NCBI GenBank assembly: GCA_945861755.1
Contig: CAMAVQ010000005.1
Location: 16,023-80,022, forward strand
Origin: Gemmatimonas phototrophica
Lineage (GTDB): Bacteria; Latescibacterota; UBA2968; UBA8231
Direction of reading: 5' to 3'
DNA: 64,000 nucleotides
The notes beneath the pieces were generated by a model. The model was not told where the DNA came from. It saw only the letters and a program-made list of their open reading frames with translations, and made no database searches. Each line of letters opens with the position of its first letter. Position 1 is the first letter of the stretch. The position numbers were made by a program, and so were the translations under genes. Of the stretch, positions 47,078-55,644 are shown one piece after another.

Positions 47078-48754
47078 ATGTCCCGCTGCCGCCTTTTTTT
47101 TGCGCTCAGCGCCCTGTTGCTGGCCACCCAGGGGAGCTGGGCCCAACCCCGCCTTCTCGATACCCAGCTCCAGCTTCGCAAGGTCCTCAGCGTCCCCCGC
47201 AACTCGATCTGCCTGGCGAGCAATCCCGTGGACGACCTGCTCTATGTGGCCAATGCCAATGGCGACCTCTCCCGTCTCGATCCCGAAGCGGCAACCCCGG
47301 CCCTGGACAGGATTTATTCTACTGCCGACCACGGGGTCCGGAACGCCGCGGGTTTTGCCATCGGCCCAGACGGCACCTTCTACCTCACGGAGAACATCGC
47401 CCAGGGAACCCACAACATCGTTACCCTCACCAAGGGCGTTATCGACGCCGCCACGGGAGAACGCCGCTGGTCGGTGCTCGCCCGCACTGAACCCTACCCC
47501 CTATGCGGCAATAATTTCGACCACAAAGCCAATGGCATCGCCATCAGCCCCGACAATCGGTACGTGTATCTCAACAGCGGCTCGCGCACTGACCACGGCG
47601 AGGTGCAGGAAAACAAGGGGGCTTTCCCAGGCGTGCGCGAGGTACCGCTGAGTTCGGCCATCTTCCGGCTGCCCACCAGCGGCGAAGAGTTGGTTTTGCC
47701 CGCCGACGACGCTGCCCTGCGGGCCAGCGGCTACCTCTACGCCGATGGGGTGCGCAATGCCTATGACCTGGCCTTTGATCCGACAGGCGAACTCTTCGGC
47801 ACCGAGAACGGACCGGATCGGGATATGGATGACGAGTTGAACTGGCTCCGCGAAGGCCACCATTACGGTTTTCCCTGGCGTATGGGGGTGTCCGAAAACC
47901 CGCAGCAGTTCCCCGCCTACGACCCTGCCAAGGACAAGCTGCTGCCCCCCAACTTCGTCGCCATTCAGCGCGGCACCTATGTCAACGACCCCACCTTCCC
48001 CCCCCCACCTGTTGCCTTCACCGACCCGGTGCTCAACCTCGGTCCAGACGCCGACGGTTTCCGCGACCCGGCGGATGGCGAACCCAAGGATGCCAGCGAC
48101 CTGGGCATGACCCGGAGCACCTTCACCGCCCACCGCTCCCCCTTGGGCCTGGTCTTCGACGCGGAGAAGCGCCTGGGCGGCGGGTACACCGGGGACGGGT
48201 TGGTGATGAGCTGGACCGAGGGAGACCCCAACGGCGACAGCAAAGCCGGCCCCTTCAAGGACCCCAGCCAGGATCTACTCCACCTACAACTGAGTCGCGC
48301 CGGGGGCAATTACCAGGCCCGCATCACCCGCATCGCCGACCGCTTCGCCAATCCTTTGGACGCGGTGCTGAGGGGAAATCGACTCTATGTGCTGGAGTAC
48401 AGCGGCACGCGCGGCATCTGGGAGATCACCTTTCCGGAAAACGATACCGCCGTGGAGGAGCTGGGACAGATCCCCAGCCAATTCTCGCTGGCCCAGAACT
48501 ACCCCAATCCCTTCAACGCCGGCACGGCCATCACCTATGAACTGGGACAAGCTGGCCCGGTGGAACTGGGCATCTTTTCGCTGACCGGTCAGCGAATCCA
48601 CACTCTGGTCAGCGGGGCACAGTCGGCGGGCAGCCACCACCTCGGTTGGGATGGCAGGGACGAGGGCGGGCGGATGGTGGCCACCGGCGTTTACCTCTAC
48701 CGCCTGCGCGCTGGTGCTGGGGTACAGACCCGGCGCCTGGTGCTGCTCAAGTAA
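47078..48754 (+). CDS. Exported sugar-dehydrogenase-like propeller with type IX sorting domain
   Basis: A 558-residue protein with a signal peptide ending at 'GSWAQ', a PQQ-type glucose/sorbosone dehydrogenase (GSDH) beta-propeller with 'SPDNRYVYLNSGSR', 'DGVRNAYDLAFDPTGELFGT', 'ENGPDRDMDDELNWLREGHH' and 'YGFPWRMG', and a C-terminal FlgD-like domain at about 475-558 with 'QNYPNPFNAGTAITYELGQA'. GGAGG precedes the ATG at 47078. The cofactor and substrate are not known. Its stop directly abuts the stop of the convergent ASPIC lipoprotein gene. Confidence 0.88.
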   Translation: MSRCRLFFALSALLLATQGSWAQPRLLDTQLQLRKVLSVPRNSICLASNPVDDLLYVANANGDLSRLDPEAATPALDRIYSTADHGVRNAAGFAIGPDGTFYLTENIAQGTHNIVTLTKGVIDAATGERRWSVLARTEPYPLCGNNFDHKANGIAISPDNRYVYLNSGSRTDHGEVQENKGAFPGVREVPLSSAIFRLPTSGEELVLPADDAALRASGYLYADGVRNAYDLAFDPTGELFGTENGPDRDMDDELNWLREGHHYGFPWRMGVSENPQQFPAYDPAKDKLLPPNFVAIQRGTYVNDPTFPPPPVAFTDPVLNLGPDADGFRDPADGEPKDASDLGMTRSTFTAHRSPLGLVFDAEKRLGGGYTGDGLVMSWTEGDPNGDSKAGPFKDPSQDLLHLQLSRAGGNYQARITRIADRFANPLDAVLRGNRLYVLEYSGTRGIWEITFPENDTAVEELGQIPSQFSLAQNYPNPFNAGTAITYELGQAGPVELGIFSLTGQRIHTLVSGAQSAGSHHLGWDGRDEGGRMVATGVYLYRLRAGAGVQTRRLVLLK

Positions 48755-50467
48755 TCAACGCTTCCAGCCTTGCCCAGGCACCGAGCGGCGCTGGAGTTGC
48801 AAGAATTGGTCGGCGGGCATCTGGCCCCACTCCTCTTCGACGCCGTCGGGCCAGCGGACAACGAGACGATCTACAGTGGTCTCGCGGCCGAGGCCAAAGT
48901 GCAGGCGCTGGTCGTTCTGGGATAAATAACCCGTGCCGGCGCGCAGGTCGCGCAGCTGCCAGCGCCCCCCGGCCCACAGGCGCACCCGCGCCCCGATGGC
49001 CTGCGGGTTGAGCCCTGTCTGGACCAGTTTCACCTCCAGCCAATGACGCCGATTGCCACCCCCGTTGCGCAGCAGAGAAGGCCGGTCATCGATGTTCACC
49101 ACCACCAGATCAAGATCCCCGTCGTTGTCCAGATCCCCCACCGCGGTGCCGCGGCTGGATTTCACCTCCAGCAGGGCCGGCCCGGCCACCGCGCTCACGT
49201 CGACAAAATCCCCCTGCCCCTGGTTTTCAAAGAGCTGGTTCGCCTGGGCATAGGTGGTCCCCACTTCCTGCGCTTCGACCTGGGGGTACACGTGCCCATT
49301 GGCCACAAAGAGGTCCTCGTCGCCGTCATTGTCCCAGTCAAAAAACTCGACCCCCCAGCCTAGTTGCCCAATGCTGCCCCTGCCGATGGCCGTGGCATAG
49401 CTCAGATCGCGGAAGGTGCCGTCCCCCTGGTTCTGATACAGGGCGTTGTTGTCGTGGGAAAAATTGGTCATGACGAGATCTACATCCCCGTCGCCGTCGT
49501 AGTCGCCGGCGGCGATGCCCATGCTGGCCTGTGACCGGCCATCACCGCTGAACGCACACCCCGCCTCTACTGCCACTTCGCTGAAGCGCCCGCCCTCGTT
49601 GCGATAGAGCAATTTGGGGCCTGAATCGTTCGCTACCAGCAGGTCGAGGTCGACGTCCTGGTCGTAGTCCAGGGCCAGCACCCCGAAACCATAGAGTTCG
49701 TCTTCCTCGATGCCCACCTGCCGGCTGACCTCAGTGAAAGACCATCCCCGCTCCGGACCCTCGTTGCGAAAATAGCGGTCCGCCGCTCCTGGCAATCCCT
49801 GCGGCCCGCAGAAAACCGGAATCCCCAACCAGGTGCAGAACTCGGCGGGCAACTGCTGCGAATCGAATAGGAGGTACTTGGCCACGTAGACATCCAGGTC
49901 TCCGTCCCCGTCGTAATCGCCGAAGGCCGCCCCGGTGGTCCAGCCCGGTTCCGCCAACCCGGCCAGCGCACCCACCTCCCTGAACTGTCCCCCCTCATTG
50001 CGGTACAGGGCCGCCTTGCCAAAGGCGGTCAGGTAGAGATCGGCCCAGCCGTCGGCGTTGTAGTCGACAACGGTGCAGCCCATGCCCCAGCCCACGTGGT
50101 CCACCCCAGCCTGGGCCCCCACCTCGGTGAAATGCCAATTCCCCTCGTTGCGGTACAGGGCAGCGCGTGGTTCCTGCCCCAGGGGAAACCCTTCCAGACG
50201 CGAACCGTTGACCACAAAGATATCCAAGTCTCCATCCCGGTCGTAGTCCACTAGCGCCACCCCGCCGGTATTGCATTCCACCACCTGTTTTTTTTCCGGC
50301 GTACCCGAGATGACCCGCACCCGGACCCCGGCTGCCTCTCCCACCTCGACGAGTTGAGGCCGGTCCGGGGTGCGGGTGCAGGCCCACAGGGACAGCAGCC
50401 CAAACACCCCAATCCACCAGTAGCGCCAGGCCCGAAGTCGCCCTATCTTTTGCTCCTTGCCGACCAT
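48755..50467 (-). CDS. VCBS/FG-GAP and UnbV/ASPIC repeat lipoprotein (CRTAC1-like)
   Basis: A 570-residue predicted lipoprotein. The ATG at 50467 gives a basic N-terminus, a hydrophobic stretch and the lipobox 'LSLWAC'; longer frames overlap the divergent gene. The body consists of FG-GAP/VCBS blade repeats with calcium-type loops such as 'DYDRDGDLDIFVVN', 'DYNADGWADLYLTA', and 'DWDNDGDEDLFVANG'. The end is an UnbV/ASPIC domain ('GARVRLWAGGRWQLRDLRAG', 'LVVRWPDGVEEEW'). Such proteins are abundant in FCB and related bacteria; their role is unknown. Confidence 0.88.
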   Translation of the reverse strand: MVGKEQKIGRLRAWRYWWIGVFGLLSLWACTRTPDRPQLVEVGEAAGVRVRVISGTPEKKQVVECNTGGVALVDYDRDGDLDIFVVNGSRLEGFPLGQEPRAALYRNEGNWHFTEVGAQAGVDHVGWGMGCTVVDYNADGWADLYLTAFGKAALYRNEGGQFREVGALAGLAEPGWTTGAAFGDYDGDGDLDVYVAKYLLFDSQQLPAEFCTWLGIPVFCGPQGLPGAADRYFRNEGPERGWSFTEVSRQVGIEEDELYGFGVLALDYDQDVDLDLLVANDSGPKLLYRNEGGRFSEVAVEAGCAFSGDGRSQASMGIAAGDYDGDGDVDLVMTNFSHDNNALYQNQGDGTFRDLSYATAIGRGSIGQLGWGVEFFDWDNDGDEDLFVANGHVYPQVEAQEVGTTYAQANQLFENQGQGDFVDVSAVAGPALLEVKSSRGTAVGDLDNDGDLDLVVVNIDDRPSLLRNGGGNRRHWLEVKLVQTGLNPQAIGARVRLWAGGRWQLRDLRAGTGYLSQNDQRLHFGLGRETTVDRLVVRWPDGVEEEWGQMPADQFLQLQRRSVPGQGWKR

Positions 50468-50474
50468 CTCAACC

Positions 50475-50490
50475 CAGTATACCAGTATAG
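50475..50490. repeat. Tandem CCAGTATA repeats in the divergent ASPIC/enolase-superfamily spacer
   Basis: Two near-identical 8-nt units, cCAGTATA and cCAGTATA, lie side by side in the 31-bp gap between divergent starts. On the minus strand each reads TATACT, a possible -10 box. No -35 is evident. Confidence 0.35.
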
Positions 50491-50498
50491 GAGAGCGC

Positions 50499-51764
50499 AT
50501 GGCTAGTCTCGAAGCACACGTCAATCCCCACTCCCGCCCCGCTGACTTGAAGATCACCGACATGCGGGTAGTCACGATAACCGGTGCCCCCATGCGCTGC
50601 CAGATCCTGCGTCTCGACACCAACCAGGGCATCAGCGGGTACGGGGAGATCCGCGACGGGGCCAGCAAGACCTATGCCCTGCTGCTCAAGAGCCGGCTGC
50701 TGGGCGAAAACCCCTGCAACGTGGACCGGCTCTTTCGCAAGATCAAACAGTTTGGCCACCACGCCCGCCAGGCCGGCGGCGTCTGCGCCGTGGAGATGGC
50801 CCTGATGGACCTGGCCGGGAAGGCTTATGGGGTACCCTGTTACCAGCTGGCCGGAGGCAAGTTCCGCGACCAGGTGCTGTGTTACTGCGACACCGATTCG
50901 GTGCCGGACGGAAAGGAGATGGGCCAGCGGCTGAAAAAACGCATGGAACGGGGTTTTGGTTTCCTCAAGATGGATATCGGCATCGGCCTGTTGCGCGGGG
51001 TCAAGGACGCCCTCATCGCCCCGCCCGGAGCCCTGGAAACCTGGACGGTGATGCACCCCTTCACCGGCATCCAGATCACCGAAAAAGGCATCGCCCACCT
51101 CTGCCAGTACGCCGCCCAGGTGCGCGAAGTGATCGGCTATGAAGTCCCGCTGGCCCTGGACCACTTCGGCCATATCGGCCTGGAGTCCTGCATCCGCCTG
51201 GGCCGGGCCCTGGACCAGTTTGCCTTTGCCTGGTACGAGGATATGCTTCCCTGGCAGTTCACCGACCAGTACGTGCAGTTGGCCCGCAGCGTGGCCACCC
51301 CGGTTTGCACCGGCGAGGACATCTATTTGAAAGAGGGATTCGTCGAGCTGCTGAAAGCCAGAGGGGTGTCCGTCATCCATCCGGATATCGCCTCCTCGGG
51401 CGGCATCCTCGAAACCAAGAAACTCGGGGATCTGGCCCAGGAACACGGGGTGGCCATGGCCATGCACATGGCCATGTCGCCGGTGGCTGCCATGGCCAGC
51501 GTACACTGCGCCGCAGCTACCGAGAATTTCCTGGTCCTGGAGAATCATTCGGTGGACGTGCCCTGGTGGAACCAGATCGTCACCGGATTGCCCGACCCCA
51601 TCATCCAGAACGGCTTTATCCAGGTTCCCGACAAACCGGGCTTGGGCTTTGACGGGCTCAACGAGGACCTGATCCGCCAGCACCTCGACCCCCGCGAGCC
51701 GGGGTACTTTGAGCCCACGGACTCGTGGAACGACGAACGCGCCCACGAGCGACTGTGGAGCTGA
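50499..51764 (+). CDS. Mandelate racemase/muconate lactonizing enzyme superfamily protein
   Basis: Enolase-superfamily enzyme, probably a sugar-acid dehydratase. The 421-residue protein has the capping N-domain and a TIM barrel with 'FGFLKMDIGIG' (Lys-x-Asp on strand 2), 'LALDHFGHIG' (metal Asp), 'FAWYEDMLPWQ' (Glu), 'VCTGEDIYLK' (Glu), 'HPDIASSGGI', and 'AMHMAMSPVA' (a His in place of the usual). AGGAGAG precedes the ATG at 50499. It is in the same island as an amidohydrolase, an RraA-like gene and the DUF6785 gene. The substrate cannot be assigned from sequence. Confidence 0.88.
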   Translation: MASLEAHVNPHSRPADLKITDMRVVTITGAPMRCQILRLDTNQGISGYGEIRDGASKTYALLLKSRLLGENPCNVDRLFRKIKQFGHHARQAGGVCAVEMALMDLAGKAYGVPCYQLAGGKFRDQVLCYCDTDSVPDGKEMGQRLKKRMERGFGFLKMDIGIGLLRGVKDALIAPPGALETWTVMHPFTGIQITEKGIAHLCQYAAQVREVIGYEVPLALDHFGHIGLESCIRLGRALDQFAFAWYEDMLPWQFTDQYVQLARSVATPVCTGEDIYLKEGFVELLKARGVSVIHPDIASSGGILETKKLGDLAQEHGVAMAMHMAMSPVAAMASVHCAAATENFLVLENHSVDVPWWNQIVTGLPDPIIQNGFIQVPDKPGLGFDGLNEDLIRQHLDPREPGYFEPTDSWNDERAHERLWS

Positions 51765-51780
51765 ACTGAATGGCGAGGGA

Positions 51781-51812
51781 GCGGGGCGGGTTCTTCCCGC
51801 CCCGCTTTTTTT
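51781..51812 (+). terminator. Rho-independent terminator after the enolase-superfamily gene
   Basis: A perfect 10-bp GC stem, GCGGGGCGGG (51781-51790) with CCCGCCCCGC (51796-51805), has loop TTCTT and is followed by seven T residues. Confidence 0.95.
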
Positions 51813-51821
51813 GTGCCCTGG

Positions 51822-52628
51822 TCAGACGCCGAAAACCTTCGCGGCGTTGCCCCCCAGGATCAGTTCCAACTCCTTTTCCCCGACCCCCGCGCAGGTGCGG
51901 ACTATTTCCAGGTTCTGGCGGTAAGTCAGGCCCCGGCTCGAAGGGGGCCAATCGGTACCCCAAATCAGCCTTTCGGGACCCAGCCCCTTCAGTACCCGGG
52001 CAAAGGTCTTCAGCGCCTGAGGACAGCGGAAATCCCAGGGCGTCTCGGCGATGGCGTAGAAGGCCGAGGCCTTGACAAAAACATTGGGCAGGACCGCTGC
52101 TTCGAAGAGCCCCCCGCACTGGGGATCTGCAGGGGGAGACTTGCCGATGAGGCCGAAGTGGTTGAGCACAAACTGGATCTGCGGATAACGCCTGGCCAGC
52201 GCAAAGAAGGGGGGGTAATTGGGCGGGGTGACATGCAGGTTGCACACCAGGCCGGTGGCGGCAAAGGCCTGCCAGACTGGCTCGCTGGCCGACTCCAGCA
52301 TCCATCCCAACTCCGGCGTGGCCGGATAACAACTGATGGCCACCGCCCCGAATTCCTCGCGCGCCCGGCTGATGCGGGCCGCCGCCTCGGGTTGGTTGAG
52401 GGGCACATCGGCCATGGCGACCAGTCGATCTGGATGTTGCCTAGCCCAGGCAGCGCACTCCTCGTTGTTGCGAGGCGAGAAGGCCGCTACCACCGGCAGC
52501 ATGAGGGCCTTCTCCACCCCGCACTCATCCATCAGCTTGAGCAGGCGATCGTACCTGCCGGTATCCTCAAAAGGCGCCATGGGCGCGTAGTTGTCCAGCA
52601 CGTGTACATGGGCGTCGATGATGCGCAT
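51822..52628 (-). CDS. Amidohydrolase family 2 protein
   Basis: Metal-dependent hydrolase of 268 residues with 'IIDAHVHVLD' at the start, 'LVCNLHVTPPNYPPFFALAR', 'FVLNHFGLIG', and the terminal 'LIWGTDWPPSS'. It belongs to the amidohydrolase-2 group but is only distantly like the one at 30 kb (HxH is HVH, not HHH). It is followed upstream by the RraA-like gene after about 16 bp on the same strand, and convergent with the enolase-superfamily gene across a strong terminator. Confidence 0.87.
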   Translation of the reverse strand: MRIIDAHVHVLDNYAPMAPFEDTGRYDRLLKLMDECGVEKALMLPVVAAFSPRNNEECAAWARQHPDRLVAMADVPLNQPEAAARISRAREEFGAVAISCYPATPELGWMLESASEPVWQAFAATGLVCNLHVTPPNYPPFFALARRYPQIQFVLNHFGLIGKSPPADPQCGGLFEAAVLPNVFVKASAFYAIAETPWDFRCPQALKTFARVLKGLGPERLIWGTDWPPSSRGLTYRQNLEIVRTCAGVGEKELELILGGNAAKVFGV

Positions 52629-52644
52629 GCCTGGGCTCCTCTCC

Positions 52645-53469
52645 TCAGAAATCCAGGGAATCCATGTCGGCCGTCTTTTTCCAGGTTTCGAACTCGGCGG
52701 TCATGGCATCGGTCCAGGCCCGGTCGATCTCGCCGGGGGTATAGGTGCCGTTGCGCAGGCACATCTTGCCCCAGTAGTCGCGCAATCGGGTGCTTTCCGA
52801 TTGCTCCACCACGTCCTTGGCCAGGTGGGCAGGCACAAAAACCAGGCCAGACGAGGTGCCCAACACCACGTCGCCTGGCATCACTGTCACCTGGCCGATG
52901 CGCACCGGGCCGTTGATCTCGGTGATGGTCACGTTGGCGATCCCGGTGGGATCGATGCCGCGGCAGAAGACATTGATGGGCAGTTTGCGCACCCGCTCGG
53001 TGTCCCGGATACCCCCGTCGCACACCAGGCCGGTGCCGCCGGTCTTGGAGGCAATGGAGGTGCCCAGGTTGTCGCCGATGAAAGTGCCGTCGACGATCTT
53101 GCCGAAAAGTTCGATCACCAACACGTCGCCTTTGACCAGGGTGTCGATGACCCAGGAGTTCTGGCCGCCGATGCGCTTGTGGGTCTTGCCCTCCTTGACC
53201 ATCACATTGTTGAGGTCGGGCCGGGTGGGCACAAAGCGAGCGGTCACCGCCCGGCCGGTCAGGTTCTTCTCGGGGTGGAGAATCAGCCAATTGCCCTCGT
53301 ACTGCATGCGGTACCCGTGCCCGTGCAAGGTGCCCCAGGCCTCCTCGGTGGTGACCTTCATCATCCGCTCCACGATGCTGTCGGCCACCCTGGGCCGCCC
53401 GTCGGGGAAACGTTTCCCAGTATAGGCGGCGGTGTACTCCATGATCCTCTGGCGCGAGACCAATTCCAT
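52645..53469 (-). CDS. RraA-like family protein (aldolase/regulator fold)
   Basis: A 274-residue protein of the RraA/HMG-aldolase fold, with 'GTSIASKTGGTGLVCDGGIR' and 'DTERVRKLPINVFCRG', including the DGxxRD metal-site motif, and 'GDVVLGTSSGLVFVPAHLA'. Members are 4-hydroxy-4-methyl-2-oxoglutarate or oxaloacetate-type aldolases, or RNase E regulators. The N-terminal 60 residues extend beyond typical RraA. AGGAGG is about 11 bases before the ATG at 53469. Its place next to an amidohydrolase and enolase-superfamily gene favours the aldolase role. Confidence 0.85.
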   Translation of the reverse strand: MELVSRQRIMEYTAAYTGKRFPDGRPRVADSIVERMMKVTTEEAWGTLHGHGYRMQYEGNWLILHPEKNLTGRAVTARFVPTRPDLNNVMVKEGKTHKRIGGQNSWVIDTLVKGDVLVIELFGKIVDGTFIGDNLGTSIASKTGGTGLVCDGGIRDTERVRKLPINVFCRGIDPTGIANVTITEINGPVRIGQVTVMPGDVVLGTSSGLVFVPAHLAKDVVEQSESTRLRDYWGKMCLRNGTYTPGEIDRAWTDAMTAEFETWKKTADMDSLDF

Positions 53470-53559
53470 AGGGCTGTATTCCTCCTGAGTTGGATGGACG
53501 ATGGACGCTCTTTTGCGGCAGAGCAATATTGCCCAAATCGCCGCTGCCGTCAAGGGAGA

Positions 53560-53588
53560 TTGACGCGCCCCCGGCAAATGCTTATTGA
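53560..53588 (+). promoter_or_regulatory. Promoter of the DUF6785 gene
   Basis: TTGACG (53560-53565), 17 bp, TATTGA (53583-53588). The predicted start lies about 4-5 nt before the ATG, and there is no ribosome-binding site, so the message may be nearly leaderless. Confidence 0.55.
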
Positions 53589-53598
53589 TTGCTGCGCC

Positions 53599-55539
53599 AT
53601 GACTTTCCGCCCTTCCCCTCCCCAACGGGGCGTCACTGCCCGCGCCCTGCTGCTGGGCTCCCTGGGTTGCCTCGCCATCGCTGTGGGCGAACCCTACGGG
53701 GTGCTGGTGCTGCGGGGTTCGCCGCTGGCGGCCGATTTTTCGGCCGGCGCCGCGCTCTTCCTCTTCTTTGTTTTCGCCCTACTGCTCAATCCGCTGCTCC
53801 AGCTGGGACGCCTCGTCCGGCTCGACCCAGGGGAACTGGCCACCATCTACATCATGTTGGTCGTAGCGGCCGCGATCCCCTCCTGGGGCTTCACCATGAA
53901 TCTCATCCCCCTGCTGGGAGGTTTTTTCTACTATGCCACGCCCGAAAACGGCTGGGCCTCCCAGATCCTGCCGCACCTGCCCTCCTGGCTGGTGCCCACC
54001 GACCAGGCTGCCACCTGGAAGCTCTTTGAGGGCGGTGCCAAAGGCGAAGGTCTGCCTTGGAATATCTGGCTCAACCCGCTGCTGGCGTGGAGCCTGTTCA
54101 TCCTCACCCTCTACTTTGTCACCCTGTGCCTGCTGGTAATGCTGCGCAAACAATGGATGGAGCGCGAAAAATTACTCTACCCATTGGCCATTCTGCCCCT
54201 GGAACTGAGTACCCAGCAGGGAGGATCCCTCCTCCCCCCGCTGCTGCGCAATCCGCTCACCTGGGTGGGTTTTGCGGTGCCGGCCCTCATCAATTCCATC
54301 AATGCGCTGCACGCGTACTTCAACTTCATCCCCCCTCTTTCCCTCACCAGCACCCTGCCCATCCTGCGCAATTCGATCTGGCTGAACTTCACCCCGCGTT
54401 TCGAGGTAATCGGGTTGTCCTATCTGCTCAGCCTGGACGTATCTTTTGGCGTGTGGTTCTTTGCCTTGCTGGCTCACTTACATAGCGGGGTTGAGCGGCT
54501 GGTCGGCTGGAGTATCGGTCCCACCCAACCCTTCTCAGATCCGGCTTCCCCCAGCGTAGCCCACCTGGCCCTGGGAGCGCTGTTTTTTCTGGTGGGCGCT
54601 TCCTTCTGGAATGCCCGCAGCCACCTGCGCCAGGTCGGGCGGCGCGCGTGGGGTTTGCCCTCCACCCTGGAGGATCGCGACGAGTTGTTCTCGTACCGGG
54701 TGGCGCTCTTCGGTGCCAATCTGGGCGCTGCCTTGTGCTGTGTCTGGTTGATGGCGGCGGGGCTTAATCTGCTCACCGCCCTAGTTTTTTTGTGCTCCTC
54801 GCTGGTCATCTTTGTCGGCCTGACGCGCATCATCTCGCAGACCGGCCTGGCCTACGGCCGGGCCACGGTGGCCGCGCCTATCTTCACCGTCAATGCCCTG
54901 GGCAGTTCGGCGGTAGGCTCGGCAGGATTGACCACCCTGGGCCTCAGCTTCGCCTGGGCGGCGGACATCCGCACCTTCGTGATGGCCTCGGCCGCCACCG
55001 GCCTCAAGTTGGCGCGCGAGACCGGCCTGGATTCCCGCCGGCTTTTCTGGGCCATCCTGCTGGCCATCCTAGTCACCCTGGCCGGCTCGGTTTGGATCGT
55101 CCTGCGCCTGGCCTATACCTACGGCGGCATCAACCTGGTGGGCTGGCAATTCATCGGCCTGCCCACCTTTGCCGGCGACTGGATCATCCAGAACATCAAC
55201 AATCCCCAGCCCACCCACTGGTGGCATCTGGGGTACGCGGCCATCGGGCTCTCCCTCATGGCCCTGCTCACCTATGTCAAAGGCCGTTTCGTCGGCTTTC
55301 CCCTCCACCCCATCGGCCTGACCCTGGGGCTGACGCACCCCATCTTCCACGTCTGGTTCTCGGTGATGCTGGCCTGGCTGGTCAAGGCCCTCATCCTCAA
55401 ATACGGAGGGGCACGGGTCTACCTGCGCTTGCGCCCCTTCTTCCTGGGCATGACGCTGGGGGCCTTTGGTTCGGCCGGGTTCTGGCTGCTGGTGGACTAC
55501 TGCACTGGTATGTCCGGCAATGTTTTTACCCTCGGGTGA
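53599..55539 (+). CDS. DUF6785 family multi-pass membrane protein
   Basis: A 646-residue membrane protein with about twelve to fourteen helices. The start 'RGVTARALLLGSLGC', the loop 'PSWGFTMNLIPLLGGFFYYA' and the late 'GRFVGFPLHPIGLTLG', then 'HPIFHVWFSVMLAWLVK', fit the DUF6785/DUF6784 pair seen in Latescibacterota, Planctomycetota and relatives, with some likeness to OPT transporters. The ATG at 53599 is chosen; the longer frame is read-through of the complementary strand of the RraA gene. Its place in the island suggests substrate uptake, which is an inference. Confidence 0.82.
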   Translation: MTFRPSPPQRGVTARALLLGSLGCLAIAVGEPYGVLVLRGSPLAADFSAGAALFLFFVFALLLNPLLQLGRLVRLDPGELATIYIMLVVAAAIPSWGFTMNLIPLLGGFFYYATPENGWASQILPHLPSWLVPTDQAATWKLFEGGAKGEGLPWNIWLNPLLAWSLFILTLYFVTLCLLVMLRKQWMEREKLLYPLAILPLELSTQQGGSLLPPLLRNPLTWVGFAVPALINSINALHAYFNFIPPLSLTSTLPILRNSIWLNFTPRFEVIGLSYLLSLDVSFGVWFFALLAHLHSGVERLVGWSIGPTQPFSDPASPSVAHLALGALFFLVGASFWNARSHLRQVGRRAWGLPSTLEDRDELFSYRVALFGANLGAALCCVWLMAAGLNLLTALVFLCSSLVIFVGLTRIISQTGLAYGRATVAAPIFTVNALGSSAVGSAGLTTLGLSFAWAADIRTFVMASAATGLKLARETGLDSRRLFWAILLAILVTLAGSVWIVLRLAYTYGGINLVGWQFIGLPTFAGDWIIQNINNPQPTHWWHLGYAAIGLSLMALLTYVKGRFVGFPLHPIGLTLGLTHPIFHVWFSVMLAWLVKALILKYGGARVYLRLRPFFLGMTLGAFGSAGFWLLVDYCTGMSGNVFTLG

Positions 55540-55644
55540 TTCACATCACGGCCCCGAAGTAATTGATAAATTTGTTTTGTGGATGGCACTCCCCGGTGTA
55601 TCTTCTCACCTACACTCCGTCGGCCCTCCATCGCGAAAGCAAAG

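Noticed and set aside
50468..50668. N-terminal extension of the ASPIC lipoprotein
   Set aside because: It overlaps the divergent enolase-superfamily gene, and the lipoprotein signal begins only at 50467.
52591..53598. N-terminal extension of the DUF6785 gene
   Set aside because: It is antisense to the RraA-like gene; the membrane protein starts at 53599 after its promoter.
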